Counted from the first letter of the stretch, positions 43,119 to 53,322 are shown. The stretch is 64,000 bases of DNA from Bradyrhizobium nanningense (GCF_004114535.1 NZ_LBJC01000019.1:124001-188000); one strand, 5' to 3'. A program made the numbers and translations. Notes: a model not told the origin generated them from the sequence alone.

Positions 43119-45017
43119 TCAGTCGATCGCCTCGGCCTCGGCCGCGGCCTGCGTGGGCCTGTCCTGATCGCGCCAGAACCACACGGTCACGACGCCTGAG
43201 CGGCCGCGGACCTGGGCGAGCAGGGGGCCCGACAGAACGCCGTCGGGAGCCCCGTGGAAGTCGGCCGTATCCAGCAGCGTATCGCTCAGCGCGAGCCGCG
43301 CTCCGTTCTGGACGGCCACCTCCATCAGCCGGCTTGCGACGTTGACGGTGTCGCCGGTCGCGGTGATGTGCTGGTGGCTTTCGCCAAGGCGCGAGGCGAC
43401 GATCTCGCCGAAATGGGCGCCGATCTTGAAACCGAGCCGATCGCCGATGGCCGATGGCAGCGAGGCGATCCAGCGTTCGACGCTGCGATGCAGGTCGATC
43501 GCGCATTTCAGCGCGCGCGCCGAATCATCGGGCCTCGCGCCCGGAAGCCCGAACAGGATCATGGCGCCGTCGCCGAGAAAGCCGGTGATGGTGCCGCCGC
43601 AATCGACCGCAATCTTGTCGATCAGCGCGTGAAATGCCTTCAGGATCTCCTGGATCGCGTCCGGATCGGTCTGTTCGCTCACGCCCGTGAAGCCGGAGAG
43701 ATCGATGAAAACCACGGCTGCGTTTTGCCGGACGGGCTTGGACAGGAAATTGGGATCGCGCGCCAGCCACTCCTGCACCGCGGGTGCCTGGAACTGGGCG
43801 AGCGACCTGCTCTTGGCGGCGAGATATTGCGTGCGGCGGCCTCCGGCCCACAGCTGGACACCGGCAAAGATCGCAACCGGGGGCACTGCGGCGGCGAGCG
43901 TGGTTGCCGCATTCAGCCAGAGGCCATGCGTGAACGCGAACGCATTGAGGCCGGCCCAGGCGATCATCAGAGCGGCCGCCGCCACGATGCCGAGCGCGCT
44001 GCGCCGCCAGGCGAGCAGGCCGACCAGCAGCATCGGCAACAGGATCGCAGCGAGCGCGTCGGCGATACGAACCCTGTGATCGCGCACGATACCGTCGCCG
44101 GCCACGAGATGCGTGATCGCAGTCGAGACCACCTCGACGCCGGGCATCAGGGAATCGAACGGTGTGGGATAAAAGTCGCCACCGCCGGCGACCGAGGCGC
44201 CGATCACGACGATCCGGTTCTCGATCGCCGCGCGATCGAGCGTGCCGTCGAAGATGCTCTGTGCGCTGACGGTGCGGATGGTGCGCCGCGGACCGTAATA
44301 GGTGATCGGCAGCGCGAATTCGCTGTCGGTCGGCACCGCACGGTCCCCGAGCATGAGATGATCCGAGGTGATCGTCAGCGGCTTGTCGAGCGCGCGGCTG
44401 GCGACGCGCAGGGGGAACGACAGTTCGACCTTGTCCTGCGTCCGGAACAGCATCGGCACCGAGAGCGGCGAGCCCGACTGTCCCGTCGCGACATTGACGA
44501 CGCCGACCTCAGCGTGGTCAGCGAACGGCGGCAACGGCAGCAGGAAGCGTTCGGCCTGCGGCAGCATGGCGAGGGGACCCGCGCTGCTCGGCTCCACGGT
44601 CTCGCTGGCGGACGGGAAGATCGCTGCGGCGGCCAGAACCATGGGGCCGGTGGCAAGCGTGTTGGCGAGCGTCGCGTCACCGATCGCGGCGCTGCGGTCG
44701 ACGAGCAGGAGATCGATCGCGACGACCTTCGGCTTGAACTGCACGATGGTGTCGACGACGCGGGCGAGGTCGGCACGCGGCAGCGGATAGCTGCCGCCGC
44801 GCTTCACCACGGTATCGTCGATCGCGACGATGGTGACGAGATCGGGCGGACGCTGCACGCCGCGGACCTGGGTCCGCCAATCGGTCAGCGTTGCCTCGAG
44901 GCGGTCGAGAAAACGGAGATGGCCGGTGGCATGCGCGGCATAGATGCCCGCCCCCCACAGCGCGGTGAGGACGAGGGCCACCAGGATCTGAACGCGTCTA
45001 GTCACTAGGTACTGCAA
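43119..45017 (-). CDS. CHASE2-domain adenylate/guanylate cyclase
   Basis: A 632-residue receptor cyclase. One N-terminal helix (residues ~8-28), a periplasmic CHASE2 domain (~40-330: VTIVAIDDTVVKRGGSYPLP, VVAIDLLLVDRS, VVIGASVAGGGDFYPTPFDS, GVEVVSTAITHLVAGD), three helices (~335-400), then the cyclase domain with metal Asp in VVFIDLSGFTGV, FLGDGAMILFG and TATGDTVNVASRLME. It should convert a periplasmic signal into cyclic nucleotide. The FecR protein gene lies 32 bases upstream on the same strand. Confidence 0.93.
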   Translation of the reverse strand: MQYLVTRRVQILVALVLTALWGAGIYAAHATGHLRFLDRLEATLTDWRTQVRGVQRPPDLVTIVAIDDTVVKRGGSYPLPRADLARVVDTIVQFKPKVVAIDLLLVDRSAAIGDATLANTLATGPMVLAAAAIFPSASETVEPSSAGPLAMLPQAERFLLPLPPFADHAEVGVVNVATGQSGSPLSVPMLFRTQDKVELSFPLRVASRALDKPLTITSDHLMLGDRAVPTDSEFALPITYYGPRRTIRTVSAQSIFDGTLDRAAIENRIVVIGASVAGGGDFYPTPFDSLMPGVEVVSTAITHLVAGDGIVRDHRVRIADALAAILLPMLLVGLLAWRRSALGIVAAAALMIAWAGLNAFAFTHGLWLNAATTLAAAVPPVAIFAGVQLWAGGRRTQYLAAKSRSLAQFQAPAVQEWLARDPNFLSKPVRQNAAVVFIDLSGFTGVSEQTDPDAIQEILKAFHALIDKIAVDCGGTITGFLGDGAMILFGLPGARPDDSARALKCAIDLHRSVERWIASLPSAIGDRLGFKIGAHFGEIVASRLGESHQHITATGDTVNVASRLMEVAVQNGARLALSDTLLDTADFHGAPDGVLSGPLLAQVRGRSGVVTVWFWRDQDRPTQAAAEAEAID

Positions 45018-45049
45018 TCTTCTTTGTTCTACGTCTTACCGGCGAAACC

Positions 45050-45574
45050 TTATTGACCAAGCCTTCTCATGAGCGTGTCGACGCGCGGCTGGCCCCATGT
45101 CTTGACGGTCAATGGGCCGGTCGCTTCCACGTCGACGCCTTCGCCGGGGCCAAGAACGACGCCGCGCCCGCGGCTCCTGCGATTGACGCCGACACGGCCG
45201 TCAGCGACGAAGACGGAGGTCTTGGCCTCAGCGACATCGACGGCCCATCTGGTGCCGCGCACCGCGGCGATCGCCTGCGGCGTCAGCACCTTGAAGGGGT
45301 TGCCGCCCGCCTTTTTGGGCACTTCGACCAGCAGCGCTCTGCTGCTCAACTCGACGGAGTCTATATGTCCGTCGCGGTTGGCGTCCTTTAGTTCAAATCT
45401 GGCGCCGTTTTCTGCGACAATGGTGATCCCGTTGTCGCACCGCCACACTTGTGTCCCTGCGGTGGATGGCGATGCCGTGCAGCCCGCATTGGCAGCGGGC
45501 TGTGCACTTGCAGAGCCGATCAACAGAAACGACCATGCGAGAGCGTAAAACCCGGCGCGCGCGACCCCATTCAT
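45050..45574 (-). CDS. Periplasmic FecR-domain protein with an EF-hand loop
   Basis: A 174-residue protein with a signal peptide (MNGVARAGFYALAWSFLLI ... ASA-QPA) and a single FecR domain (ITIVAENGARFELKD, VLTPQAIAAVRGTRWAVDV, SVFVADGRVGV, GVVLGPGEGVDV). Between the first strands sits DANRDGHIDSVE, a full 12-residue EF-hand calcium loop. Two Cys (AGCTAS, WRCDNG) could form a disulfide. It has no anti-sigma domain. The gene precedes a CHASE2 cyclase on the same strand, so the two may form a periplasmic sensor pair. Confidence 0.88.
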   Translation of the reverse strand: MNGVARAGFYALAWSFLLIGSASAQPAANAGCTASPSTAGTQVWRCDNGITIVAENGARFELKDANRDGHIDSVELSSRALLVEVPKKAGGNPFKVLTPQAIAAVRGTRWAVDVAEAKTSVFVADGRVGVNRRSRGRGVVLGPGEGVDVEATGPLTVKTWGQPRVDTLMRRLGQ

Positions 45575-45616
45575 GCCAGCCTCCGTTTGCGTGCTTGGCA
45601 CAGTTCGAGGCAATGT

Positions 45617-45634
45617 TGATACGGTACCGTATCA
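45617..45634. promoter_or_regulatory. Perfect 18-bp palindrome upstream of fecR-cyclase
   Basis: TGATACGGTACCGTATCA is fully symmetrical and ends 43 bases before the fecR start codon. The form (GATAC...GTATC around ACGGTACCGT) is typical of TetR-family operators, yet no such regulator is encoded beside it. Confidence 0.55.
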
Positions 45635-46152
45635 CACGCAGAGGCTGCTGAAAAGTGCCGTCCTCGCAGCTATTTCGCCGCTGCGGCATTTGCCAGTCCG
45701 GTGCGATCAACTTTCGGTCAGGGGGCCGTACCACGTTGAGGACACCGCGCCGCGCGCGACGCGGGAGCGTCTACCGCCGGCGCCGAGAGAGGGGAAGGGA
45801 CCCATCGCAACGCCAGCCTCGCGCAACGCTTCCCCGTTATCGTCCGGGCATTGAAGACCACGAAAAGGACTTGGTTGGATGCGCTTAAGAAGGCGGCTAG
45901 AGACGTCTGCTGAATGCGCCGATCCGGCCGAGAATGATGGTTAACAGACGCGCCTAAGTCCGTAGTTCTGCGGGCTTTTTTCTCAGAATGAGACAGCGTT
46001 GACGAGCCGCCCCACATCTGCCCGAACTTAATCCGCATTTAACTAAAAGTCGCCTTAATGACGCTCCGACCCTCTGCGAGATGCTGTTCCCGGATCGTGA
46101 CCAGCGGCACTTTGAAGGGGGACTGAGTGACACCGTCCTGGACGCAAGGCGA
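45635..46152. other. Non-coding gap with possible terminator
   Basis: A 518-base stretch without a credible gene: short frames here have Arg/Pro-rich compositions and no ribosome sites. It holds a weak stem GTCCG/CGGGC followed by six T residues (around 45957-45982), which could end a small transcript on the plus strand, and AT-rich sequence before the DUF2778 gene. No RNA gene can be named. Confidence 0.4.
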
Positions 46153-47307
46153 ATGAGTACGAGTATCGCTGCGCATAGTTACGCGGCACGGAAGTCCAAG
46201 AATTCTCTTCGGAAGCCTTCCCGGAAAATGACCACGACCAATTGGCTCGGCGCCGCGGCGATCGGCTGCGCCATGATGGGCGCCGGCTGGACCATCTACA
46301 GCAACGTCTTTGGCGCGAGCGTCTACCCGACCGTCGGCAGCATTGGCTACGACGAGCCCGTGATCAAGCGGGCGCCCAAGGTCGCGCTACGCGAGGCGGG
46401 CGACGCCATCAAGGAAGCTTTTGCGCTCCTGCCTGACCGGTTGCAGGTCGCCGCCCCGATCTCGCGCGAGATGTTCAACGAGCGCTTTGCCGCAGCTGCG
46501 ACCCAAGGTGTGGCCTCGAACGCGGCCAGCGCGGCGCCGGCGACCCAGGTTGCGGTAGCCAAGGATCCGCCGAAGCAGAGCGTGATCGCCAAGGTTGCGG
46601 AAGCGCTGAAGCCGTCGGCCCCGGCCAAGATTGCTGACAAGACCGCGGACAAGACCAAGCGCGCTCCGGATGCTCAGATCCAGCTTGCGTCGGCCGATCC
46701 GGCCCAGATCGTGCCGGCACCCGAAGCGAAGAAGTCGTTCGCGGACCGCGCCAAGGCCGCGGTGATGTCGATCACCGGTCCGCGCCAGTCGATGGTCGAA
46801 AAACTCTGGGGCAAGCGCGAGCCGTCCGGCGGGCTCCTGGCCTATGCCTCGGCCGATGCCAGCATCACCGCGTCTATCGCTCCGAAGGAGCAGAACCCGA
46901 TGTTCGGCGGCGCGCCGCCCTATGAGCGCGACACTGCCGTCTACGACATCACCGCCAAGACGGTTTATCTGCCTGACGGCACCAAGCTCGAGGCGCATTC
47001 CGGCCTCGGCTCGAATCTCGACGATCCGCGCTCGCAGCGCACCCGCATGCGCGGCGTGACACCGCCGCACATCTACACGCTGAAGCCGCGCGAGGCGCTG
47101 TTCCACGGCGTGCCGGCGCTGCGCCTGACCCCGATCGGCGGCGAGAGCGCGATCTACGGCCGCGACGGCCTGCTCGCCCATACCTTCATGCTCGGGCCGA
47201 ACGGCGATTCCAACGGCTGCGTGTCGTTCAAGGACTATTACGCGTTCCTCGACGCCTACCGTAACAAGGGCATCCGCAAGCTCGCGGTGCTGGCGCGGGT
47301 GGAGTGA
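46153..47307 (+). CDS. DUF2778 (L,D-transpeptidase/Tlde1-like) membrane-anchored protein
   Basis: A 384-residue protein. Residues ~1-25 are basic, ~30-48 form a membrane helix (GAAAIGCAMMGAGWTIY), ~50-240 are an Ala/Lys-rich linker, and the C-terminal ~140 residues are the DUF2778 domain: TAKTVYLPDGTKLEAHSGLG, IYTLKPREALFHGVPALRL, and FMLGPNGDSNGCVSFKDY with the His/Cys arrangement of L,D-transpeptidases. A periplasmic peptidoglycan-modifying role is inferred. The family includes type VI effectors, but no secretion genes are nearby. The ATG was chosen after GCAAGGCGA; an ATG further in (MTTTNWLG) is an alternative. Confidence 0.82.
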   Translation: MSTSIAAHSYAARKSKNSLRKPSRKMTTTNWLGAAAIGCAMMGAGWTIYSNVFGASVYPTVGSIGYDEPVIKRAPKVALREAGDAIKEAFALLPDRLQVAAPISREMFNERFAAAATQGVASNAASAAPATQVAVAKDPPKQSVIAKVAEALKPSAPAKIADKTADKTKRAPDAQIQLASADPAQIVPAPEAKKSFADRAKAAVMSITGPRQSMVEKLWGKREPSGGLLAYASADASITASIAPKEQNPMFGGAPPYERDTAVYDITAKTVYLPDGTKLEAHSGLGSNLDDPRSQRTRMRGVTPPHIYTLKPREALFHGVPALRLTPIGGESAIYGRDGLLAHTFMLGPNGDSNGCVSFKDYYAFLDAYRNKGIRKLAVLARVE

Positions 47308-47314
47308 GGCGCGC

Positions 47315-47944
47315 TCACGCTGCCATCGCCTTGCGCAGCGCCATCTCGGTCGCGATCGCGCTCCGCACTGCCGGCCGCGTCTGCATGCGCTCGAGATAGG
47401 CCGACAAGGATGGCCATCGCGCGATGTCGATTCCCGCGGGACGGAGCAGCAGCAGGGCCCAGGTGAGGTGTGCGTCCGCGACGGTGAAGCTGTTGCCGAC
47501 GAGGAATTCGCGCTCCGCCAGATGCTCCGCCGGCACCGACAATGTCTGTGCGATCCTTGCCCGCGGCTTGGCCAGCGAGCCGTCGTCCTTGTACCAGAAG
47601 GTCGGAAACAGGAATGCCTTGTGGATCTCTGAGCCGATGAAGCTCAGCCATTCCTGCAAGCGGTAGCGATCGACATCGCCCGGCCGAGGCGCGAGGCCGC
47701 TCTTGGGGTTCAAATCGGCGATGTATTGCAGCACCGCCGCGCTTTCCGTCAGGCGTTCGCCGTTGTCCAGCACCAGCACCGGTACCGCGCCCTTAGGGCT
47801 GATGCCGCGAAAATCACCGTCGTCGTCCACGATTTTCTTGGTCCAGAGATGCACCTGATGATAGCTCGCATCCAGACCTGCTTCCATCAGCGCGATGCGG
47901 CTCGAGAGCGAGCAGGCCATCGGCGAGAAGTAGAGTTGCAGCAT
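47315..47944 (-). CDS. Glutathione S-transferase family protein
   Basis: A 209-residue cytosolic GST: thioredoxin-like domain MLQLYFSPMACSLSSRIAL, cis-Pro region GAVPVLVLDNGERLTESAAV, and an all-helical C-terminal domain with FTVADAHLTWALLLLRP. The SPMACSLSSR motif puts the catalytic position in the beta-class style (Ser/Cys near residue 10-12). It is convergent with the DUF2778 gene and lies 12 bases after the cysteine hydrolase gene, probably in its operon. Confidence 0.9.
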   Translation of the reverse strand: MLQLYFSPMACSLSSRIALMEAGLDASYHQVHLWTKKIVDDDGDFRGISPKGAVPVLVLDNGERLTESAAVLQYIADLNPKSGLAPRPGDVDRYRLQEWLSFIGSEIHKAFLFPTFWYKDDGSLAKPRARIAQTLSVPAEHLAEREFLVGNSFTVADAHLTWALLLLRPAGIDIARWPSLSAYLERMQTRPAVRSAIATEMALRKAMAA

Positions 47945-47956
47945 CGCTTTGCTCCC

Positions 47957-48550
47957 TTATGTCAGCGCATCGCCGCGCGCGATGATCGCGAAGCGGTCGG
48001 ATAGTTCGGCGAGCGCAACCTCGTGAATGGTCCGGGCGTCCAGCGTGCCGCCGCGCCCGTTGGGCAGGTCGCGCGTGGCGCAGGCATCGGCATCGATCGT
48101 CGCGCGAAAGCCGAGGTCGAGCGCGGCACGTGCAGTGGAGCTAACGCACATATGGGTCATGAAGCCGGCCAGCACGATGTTTTTCCTGTCGATCGCGTCA
48201 AGACGCGCCTTCAGATCGGTGCCGGCAAACGAGTTGGGCAGCTCCTTTTCGATCACGAGCTCGCCGGCTTGCGGCGTCAGCTCGGCGACAATGGCACCGC
48301 GGTCGGCGCTGCGATCGAACAGACCACCCGCCTTGCCGCGATGGGCGATGTGAATGATCGCGGCATTGGCCGCGCGGGCCTTTGCCAGCAGGGCAGCCGC
48401 GCGCGCAATCGCGGGCCTGGCGTCCGGCAAGGCGAGGGGGCCTGCGAGATATTCGTTCTGAATGTCGATCAGCACCAGCGCAGCGTCGGTAAGACGCGGC
48501 GGGGTAAGATCGGCGCCGGCGAGCTGCAGCAGGGTCTTTGCGGTCGTCAT
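47957..48550 (-). CDS. Isochorismatase-family cysteine hydrolase
   Basis: A 197-residue cytoplasmic hydrolase. The catalytic triad is Asp in LVLIDIQNEY, Lys in VIEKELPNSFAGTDL and Cys in LAGFMTHMCVSSTARAAL. The start MTTAKTLLQLAG is preferred over an in-frame start 13 codons upstream. Amide, nicotinamide or isochorismate substrates occur in this family; none can be assigned. It is divergent from a LysR gene that likely regulates it together with the GST. Confidence 0.88.
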   Translation of the reverse strand: MTTAKTLLQLAGADLTPPRLTDAALVLIDIQNEYLAGPLALPDARPAIARAAALLAKARAANAAIIHIAHRGKAGGLFDRSADRGAIVAELTPQAGELVIEKELPNSFAGTDLKARLDAIDRKNIVLAGFMTHMCVSSTARAALDLGFRATIDADACATRDLPNGRGGTLDARTIHEVALAELSDRFAIIARGDALT

Positions 48551-48678
48551 GATCTTGGAATCTCCGGGAGCGAATGGCAGGGCCAACATAGCCCCGGGGC
48601 TGCCTGCCGATATGCAGGGAGATTGCAGCGGGTGGCTGCGATATTGCAGGCTCGTCGCGGTCGATGTAACCTCACCCG

Positions 48679-49512
48679 ATGAACTGGGACGATCTGCGCA
48701 TCATCGCCGCCGTCAGGGACGAGGGCACCTATGCCGGCGCCAGCGCACGCCTGCGCATCGACGAGACCACGGTCGGGCGTCGGCTGTCGCGCATCGAGCG
48801 TGCGTTGGGCTTGCGCCTGTTCGAGGCTGCCGACGGCGTTCGCAAACCGACGCGGCAATGTGAGGCGGTGCTGGCGCATGTCGAGGCGATGGCCGCGCAT
48901 GCCGCCGAGATCGGTCGTCTTGGTGAGAGCGTGGAAGGTCCCGTGGGGCGCCTGCGCATTGCATCCACCAACACGGTCGCCGAGCAGGTGCTGTCGCCGC
49001 GCGCGAGCGATTTCCTGCGCGCCAATCCCGGCTTGATGCTGCAGTTCCTCACCTCGAGTGAGAACGTCAAGTTCTCGCGGTGGGAAGCCGATCTCGCGAT
49101 CCGCCTGCGCAAGCCCGACAAGGGCGACTTTGCAATCTCGAGGCTCGGCGACATCAAGCTCTATTATTTCGAGCCTGTTGCCACCGAAGGCGAGCCGATG
49201 CTCTGCGCCTATCCGGACGAGCTGGGTGCCATTCCCGAGATGCAATTCCTGCGCACCAGGAAAATCCGCGCCCGTTGCGTCACCGACAACGTGCGGGTCA
49301 TCCGCAATTTGGTCCGCGCGCATCAGGCCGCCGGCGTGTTGCCGGAGTATAGTTGTGCGGATCTGCTCGGCGATCGCCGCCTGCGCGCCACGCTGCTGCC
49401 GAAGCGACGCGACGTCTGGCTCCTGGTGCAGAACCATCTCAAGCGCGACGCAGCGACGCGCGTGACGATCGACTGGGTCCGGCAGTGCTTCAAGGACCTC
49501 CCACAGGACTGA
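48679..49512 (+). CDS. LysR-family transcriptional regulator
   Basis: A 277-residue regulator. The winged helix-turn-helix is NWDDLRIIAAVRDEGTYAGA-SARLRIDETTVGRRLSRIE, and the substrate domain starts GPVGRLRIASTNTVAEQVL. It is shorter at the C-terminus than the ~300-residue norm. It lies divergent from the cysteine hydrolase/GST genes across 128 bases, the usual layout for a LysR and its target. Confidence 0.92.
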   Translation: MNWDDLRIIAAVRDEGTYAGASARLRIDETTVGRRLSRIERALGLRLFEAADGVRKPTRQCEAVLAHVEAMAAHAAEIGRLGESVEGPVGRLRIASTNTVAEQVLSPRASDFLRANPGLMLQFLTSSENVKFSRWEADLAIRLRKPDKGDFAISRLGDIKLYYFEPVATEGEPMLCAYPDELGAIPEMQFLRTRKIRARCVTDNVRVIRNLVRAHQAAGVLPEYSCADLLGDRRLRATLLPKRRDVWLLVQNHLKRDAATRVTIDWVRQCFKDLPQD

Positions 49513-49643
49513 CTGCCGGCGACGTTCGTGGCCTTCGCATTGAACGCCGTCAGCGCGACGTGCGACCAAGTTTGACGTTCGGCGGGATTGCGCGCGCGCC
49601 AAGGTTGCGTAATCTCGCGACGAGACTTGACCGGGGTGAGCGC

Positions 49644-50390
49644 ATGACCAGTCTTTCGCAAACGATCCGGCCCTCGCGGGCGCAATCGCGCGAATGGAAG
49701 GCAATTCTCATCCTGATCCTGCTGGTCCCGTTGCTATGGTCGCCGCTGATCCTGTTTCGCTTCGTCCTGTATCAGCCGTTCAGCATCCCCTCCAGTTCGA
49801 TGGCGCCGACGCTCATGGTCGGCGACTACGTCTTCGCCGCGAAATATGCCTACGGCTACGGGCGCTATTCCGTCCCCTTCGCGCCGTCCTGGATCTCGGG
49901 CCGCATCCTCGCCGCCGACCCAGAATACGGCGACATCGTCGTGTTCCGGACGGCGAAGGACAATTCGGCCGACTATGTCAAGCGCGTGGTCGGGCTGCCC
50001 GGCGACCGCATTCAGATGCGGCAGGGCCGGCTCGTCCTCAACGACCGTCCGGTGACGCGCGTCGCGCTGGAGGCGAAGCGGGCCGGTACCAGCTGCGGAG
50101 GCGATGACGAGGCGAAGGTCAAGCGCTGGCGCGAGACGCTGCCGAACGGCGCGTCCTACGTCACCAACGACTGCATCGACAGCGGCTATCTCGATAACAC
50201 CAACGTCTTCACGGTGCCGCCGGGCCATGTCTTCGTGCTCGGCGACAACCGCGACAATTCCACCGACAGCCGCATGCCGACGTTCGGTTTCGTGCCGATG
50301 GACAATCTGGTCGGCAAGGTGACGCGGATCTTCTGGTCGCTGGACGAAGACGGCGAGCCGCGCATGGAGCGGCTGGGCAAGGTGCGGTGA
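49644..50390 (+). CDS. lepB: Signal peptidase I
   Basis: A 248-residue type I signal peptidase. One membrane anchor (residues ~20-42), then the nucleophile Ser in FSIPSSSMAPTLMVGDYVF, general-base Lys in ADYVKRVVGLPGDRIQ and box E GDNRDNSTDSR. An insert between these carries two Cys (TSCGGD, TNDCIDS) that may pair. The ATG at MTSLSQTIR fits; the frame upstream overlaps lysR and is not used. A Bradyrhizobium genome usually has another lepB with rnc, so this may be a paralogue. Confidence 0.9.
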   Translation: MTSLSQTIRPSRAQSREWKAILILILLVPLLWSPLILFRFVLYQPFSIPSSSMAPTLMVGDYVFAAKYAYGYGRYSVPFAPSWISGRILAADPEYGDIVVFRTAKDNSADYVKRVVGLPGDRIQMRQGRLVLNDRPVTRVALEAKRAGTSCGGDDEAKVKRWRETLPNGASYVTNDCIDSGYLDNTNVFTVPPGHVFVLGDNRDNSTDSRMPTFGFVPMDNLVGKVTRIFWSLDEDGEPRMERLGKVR

Positions 50391-50408
50391 GGCAAGGGCC
50401 TCTCCTCT

Positions 50409-50449
50409 CGTCATTCCAGGGCGCGACTTCGTCGCGCCCCGGAATGACG
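50409..50449. repeat. Intergenic palindromic repeat (CATTCCGGG family, short form)
   Basis: CGTCATTCCAGGGCGCGAC-TTC-GTCGCGCCCCGGAATGACG: a nearly perfect 19-bp stem with a three-base loop, between convergent lepB and groEL. Confidence 0.75.
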
Positions 50450-50462
50450 GTCCTCAAAACAA

Positions 50463-50488
50463 AAACCCCGGCATCGCTGCCGGGGTTT
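50463..50488 (-). terminator. Rho-independent terminator of groESL
   Basis: An 11-bp perfect stem AAACCCCGGCA / TGCCGGGGTTT with a four-base loop lies 24 bases after groEL; A residues on the plus strand give the U-tract of the minus-strand transcript. Confidence 0.88.
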
Positions 50489-50511
50489 CGTAGTCTTTGA
50501 GGTAGCTGGAC

Positions 50512-52197
<1,686 letters not shown>

Positions 52198-52512
52198 TTA
52201 GGCCGCCTTCTTCTTGGAAGCGGGGACGTCGAGGACGCCCATGATGTCGCTTTCCTTCATGATCAAGAGATCGACGCTGTCGATCTTGACTTCAGTGCCG
52301 GACCACTTGCCGAACAGCACGCGGTCGCCGACCTTCAGGTCGATCGGGATCAGCTTGCCGGATTCGTCGCGGCCACCGGGACCAACGGCGACGACTTCGC
52401 CCTGGGAGGGCTTTTCCTTGGCAGTGTCGGGAATGATGATGCCGCCAGCGGTCTTCTCTTCTGCGTCGATGCGCTTGACCACGACGCGGTCGTGAAGCGG
52501 ACGGAATTTCAT
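52198..52512 (-). CDS. groES: Co-chaperonin GroES
   Basis: A 104-residue co-chaperonin starting [20 protein letters not shown]. The mobile loop [18 protein letters not shown] that contacts GroEL is intact. The ATG follows AGGAGG. A C-terminal PASKKKAA tail is slightly longer and more basic than in E. coli GroES. First gene of the operon; a CIRCE element lies 45 bases upstream of the start codon. Confidence 0.98.
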   Translation of the reverse strand: MKFRPLHDRVVVKRIDAEEKTAGGIIIPDTAKEKPSQGEVVAVGPGGRDESGKLIPIDLKVGDRVLFGKWSGTEVKIDSVDLLIMKESDIMGVLDVPASKKKAA

Positions 52513-52556
52513 GCAGTCCTCCTAAACATTTGCACGAGTTGAGGATTTTGAGATTG

Positions 52557-52583
52557 TTAGCAATCGTTGCCCGCGAGTGCTAG
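52557..52583. promoter_or_regulatory. CIRCE element (HrcA operator)
   Basis: TTAGCAATC-N9-GAGTGCTAG matches TTAGCACTC-N9-GAGTGCTAA with one mismatch in each arm and exact spacing. It lies upstream of groES in the promoter/leader region, predicting HrcA repression relieved by heat shock. Confidence 0.85.
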
Positions 52584-52891
52584 CACGGGCGAGGCTGAAA
52601 TAGGACAGGAATTTTGCGGGGGCAAGGGTTTGTAGCAAAAAAATCAGCACTCGGAAGCGCGGATTGCCAGCTTCTCTCGCCATCGTTAACCGAGCCTCGC
52701 ACCCGTATTAGCACGGAGCGTTCTCTGCTGCTAACGCATTGAATTTCAACAGCTTGTTAAACTTTTGGGCTTGAGATGAATTGTCAGTTTGCGTCACATT
52801 TCTCTCATGTGAGCGCATCAGTACCGGGTGGCTCGTAAGGCGCACACCGACCAAGCCGCCCCTTGAATGCGCTCCTGCAAAGGAGGTTGGC
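52584..52891. other. Divergent regulatory region between groESL and usg
   Basis: A 308-base AT-richer gap with no credible gene. It holds the groES promoter side, and nearer usg the dyad TCACAT-N7-ATGTGA (52794-52812), about 80 bases before the usg start. That dyad is a possible regulator site with no assigned protein. Confidence 0.45.
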
Positions 52892-53179
52892 ATGGGACTG
52901 CGGAATGGGGTCGTTTCCGAGGATTTCCGGAAACAGATGCTGGGTTACGGGCTGACGACGGCACAAATTCTCTACCGGATGCCGGATCATCCCTCGCTGC
53001 TTCAGACCTACGTTTGGCAGAACTACGACATGTTTCCGAAATTCCCGGTGCTGAAGGATTTCCTGGCGTTCTGGCAGGAGAAGCTCGACGGCCCCCTCCA
53101 TTCGGTGACCGTGGCGCATTCCAAGCTGATCAAGCCGGCCGAGCTGCGCGCCGTGGACGGCGTGTTCCGGCTGCATTGA
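52892..53179 (+). CDS. usg: Usg family protein
   Basis: A 95-residue protein of the alphaproteobacterial Usg family: FRKQMLGYGLTTAQILYRMP, DHPSLLQTYVWQNYDMFPKF, and LDGPLHSVTVAHSKLIKPAE ending in VDGVFRLH. The ATG has a consensus ribosome site (AAAGGAGG). Usg is usually found near trp genes and its function is unknown; here it is beside groESL. An upstream in-frame extension is not part of the family. Confidence 0.88.
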   Translation: MGLRNGVVSEDFRKQMLGYGLTTAQILYRMPDHPSLLQTYVWQNYDMFPKFPVLKDFLAFWQEKLDGPLHSVTVAHSKLIKPAELRAVDGVFRLH

Positions 53180-53192
53180 GGGAGACCGGTCT

Positions 53193-53322
53193 CGTAGGGT
53201 GGGCAAAGGCGCTTAAGCGCCGTCCCCACCCACCCTCTCTCCATGGATCGTGCGCGGAAGGTGGGCACGCTTCCGCCTTCGCTCTTTGAGCTTCGGCGGA
53301 CAAGTCGCTTTGCCCACCCTAT
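53193..53322. repeat. Intergenic inverted repeat (GGTGGGCAAAG type)
   Basis: GTAGGGTGGGCAAAGGCGC ... CGCTTTGCCCACCCTAT, the arms about 100 bases apart, with further GGTGGGC/CCCACCC copies inside. It lies between convergent usg and the SPINDLY-type gene. Confidence 0.7.

Noticed and set aside
43254..45008. A 584-codon frame antisense to the CHASE2 cyclase
   Set aside because: The same antisense effect. Composition is His/Arg/Asp-rich without motifs, while the cyclase on the minus strand carries full catalytic signatures.
45635..46080. Short frames in the gap before the DUF2778 gene
   Set aside because: Arg/Pro-rich products, no ribosome sites and no homologous motifs; treated as non-coding.
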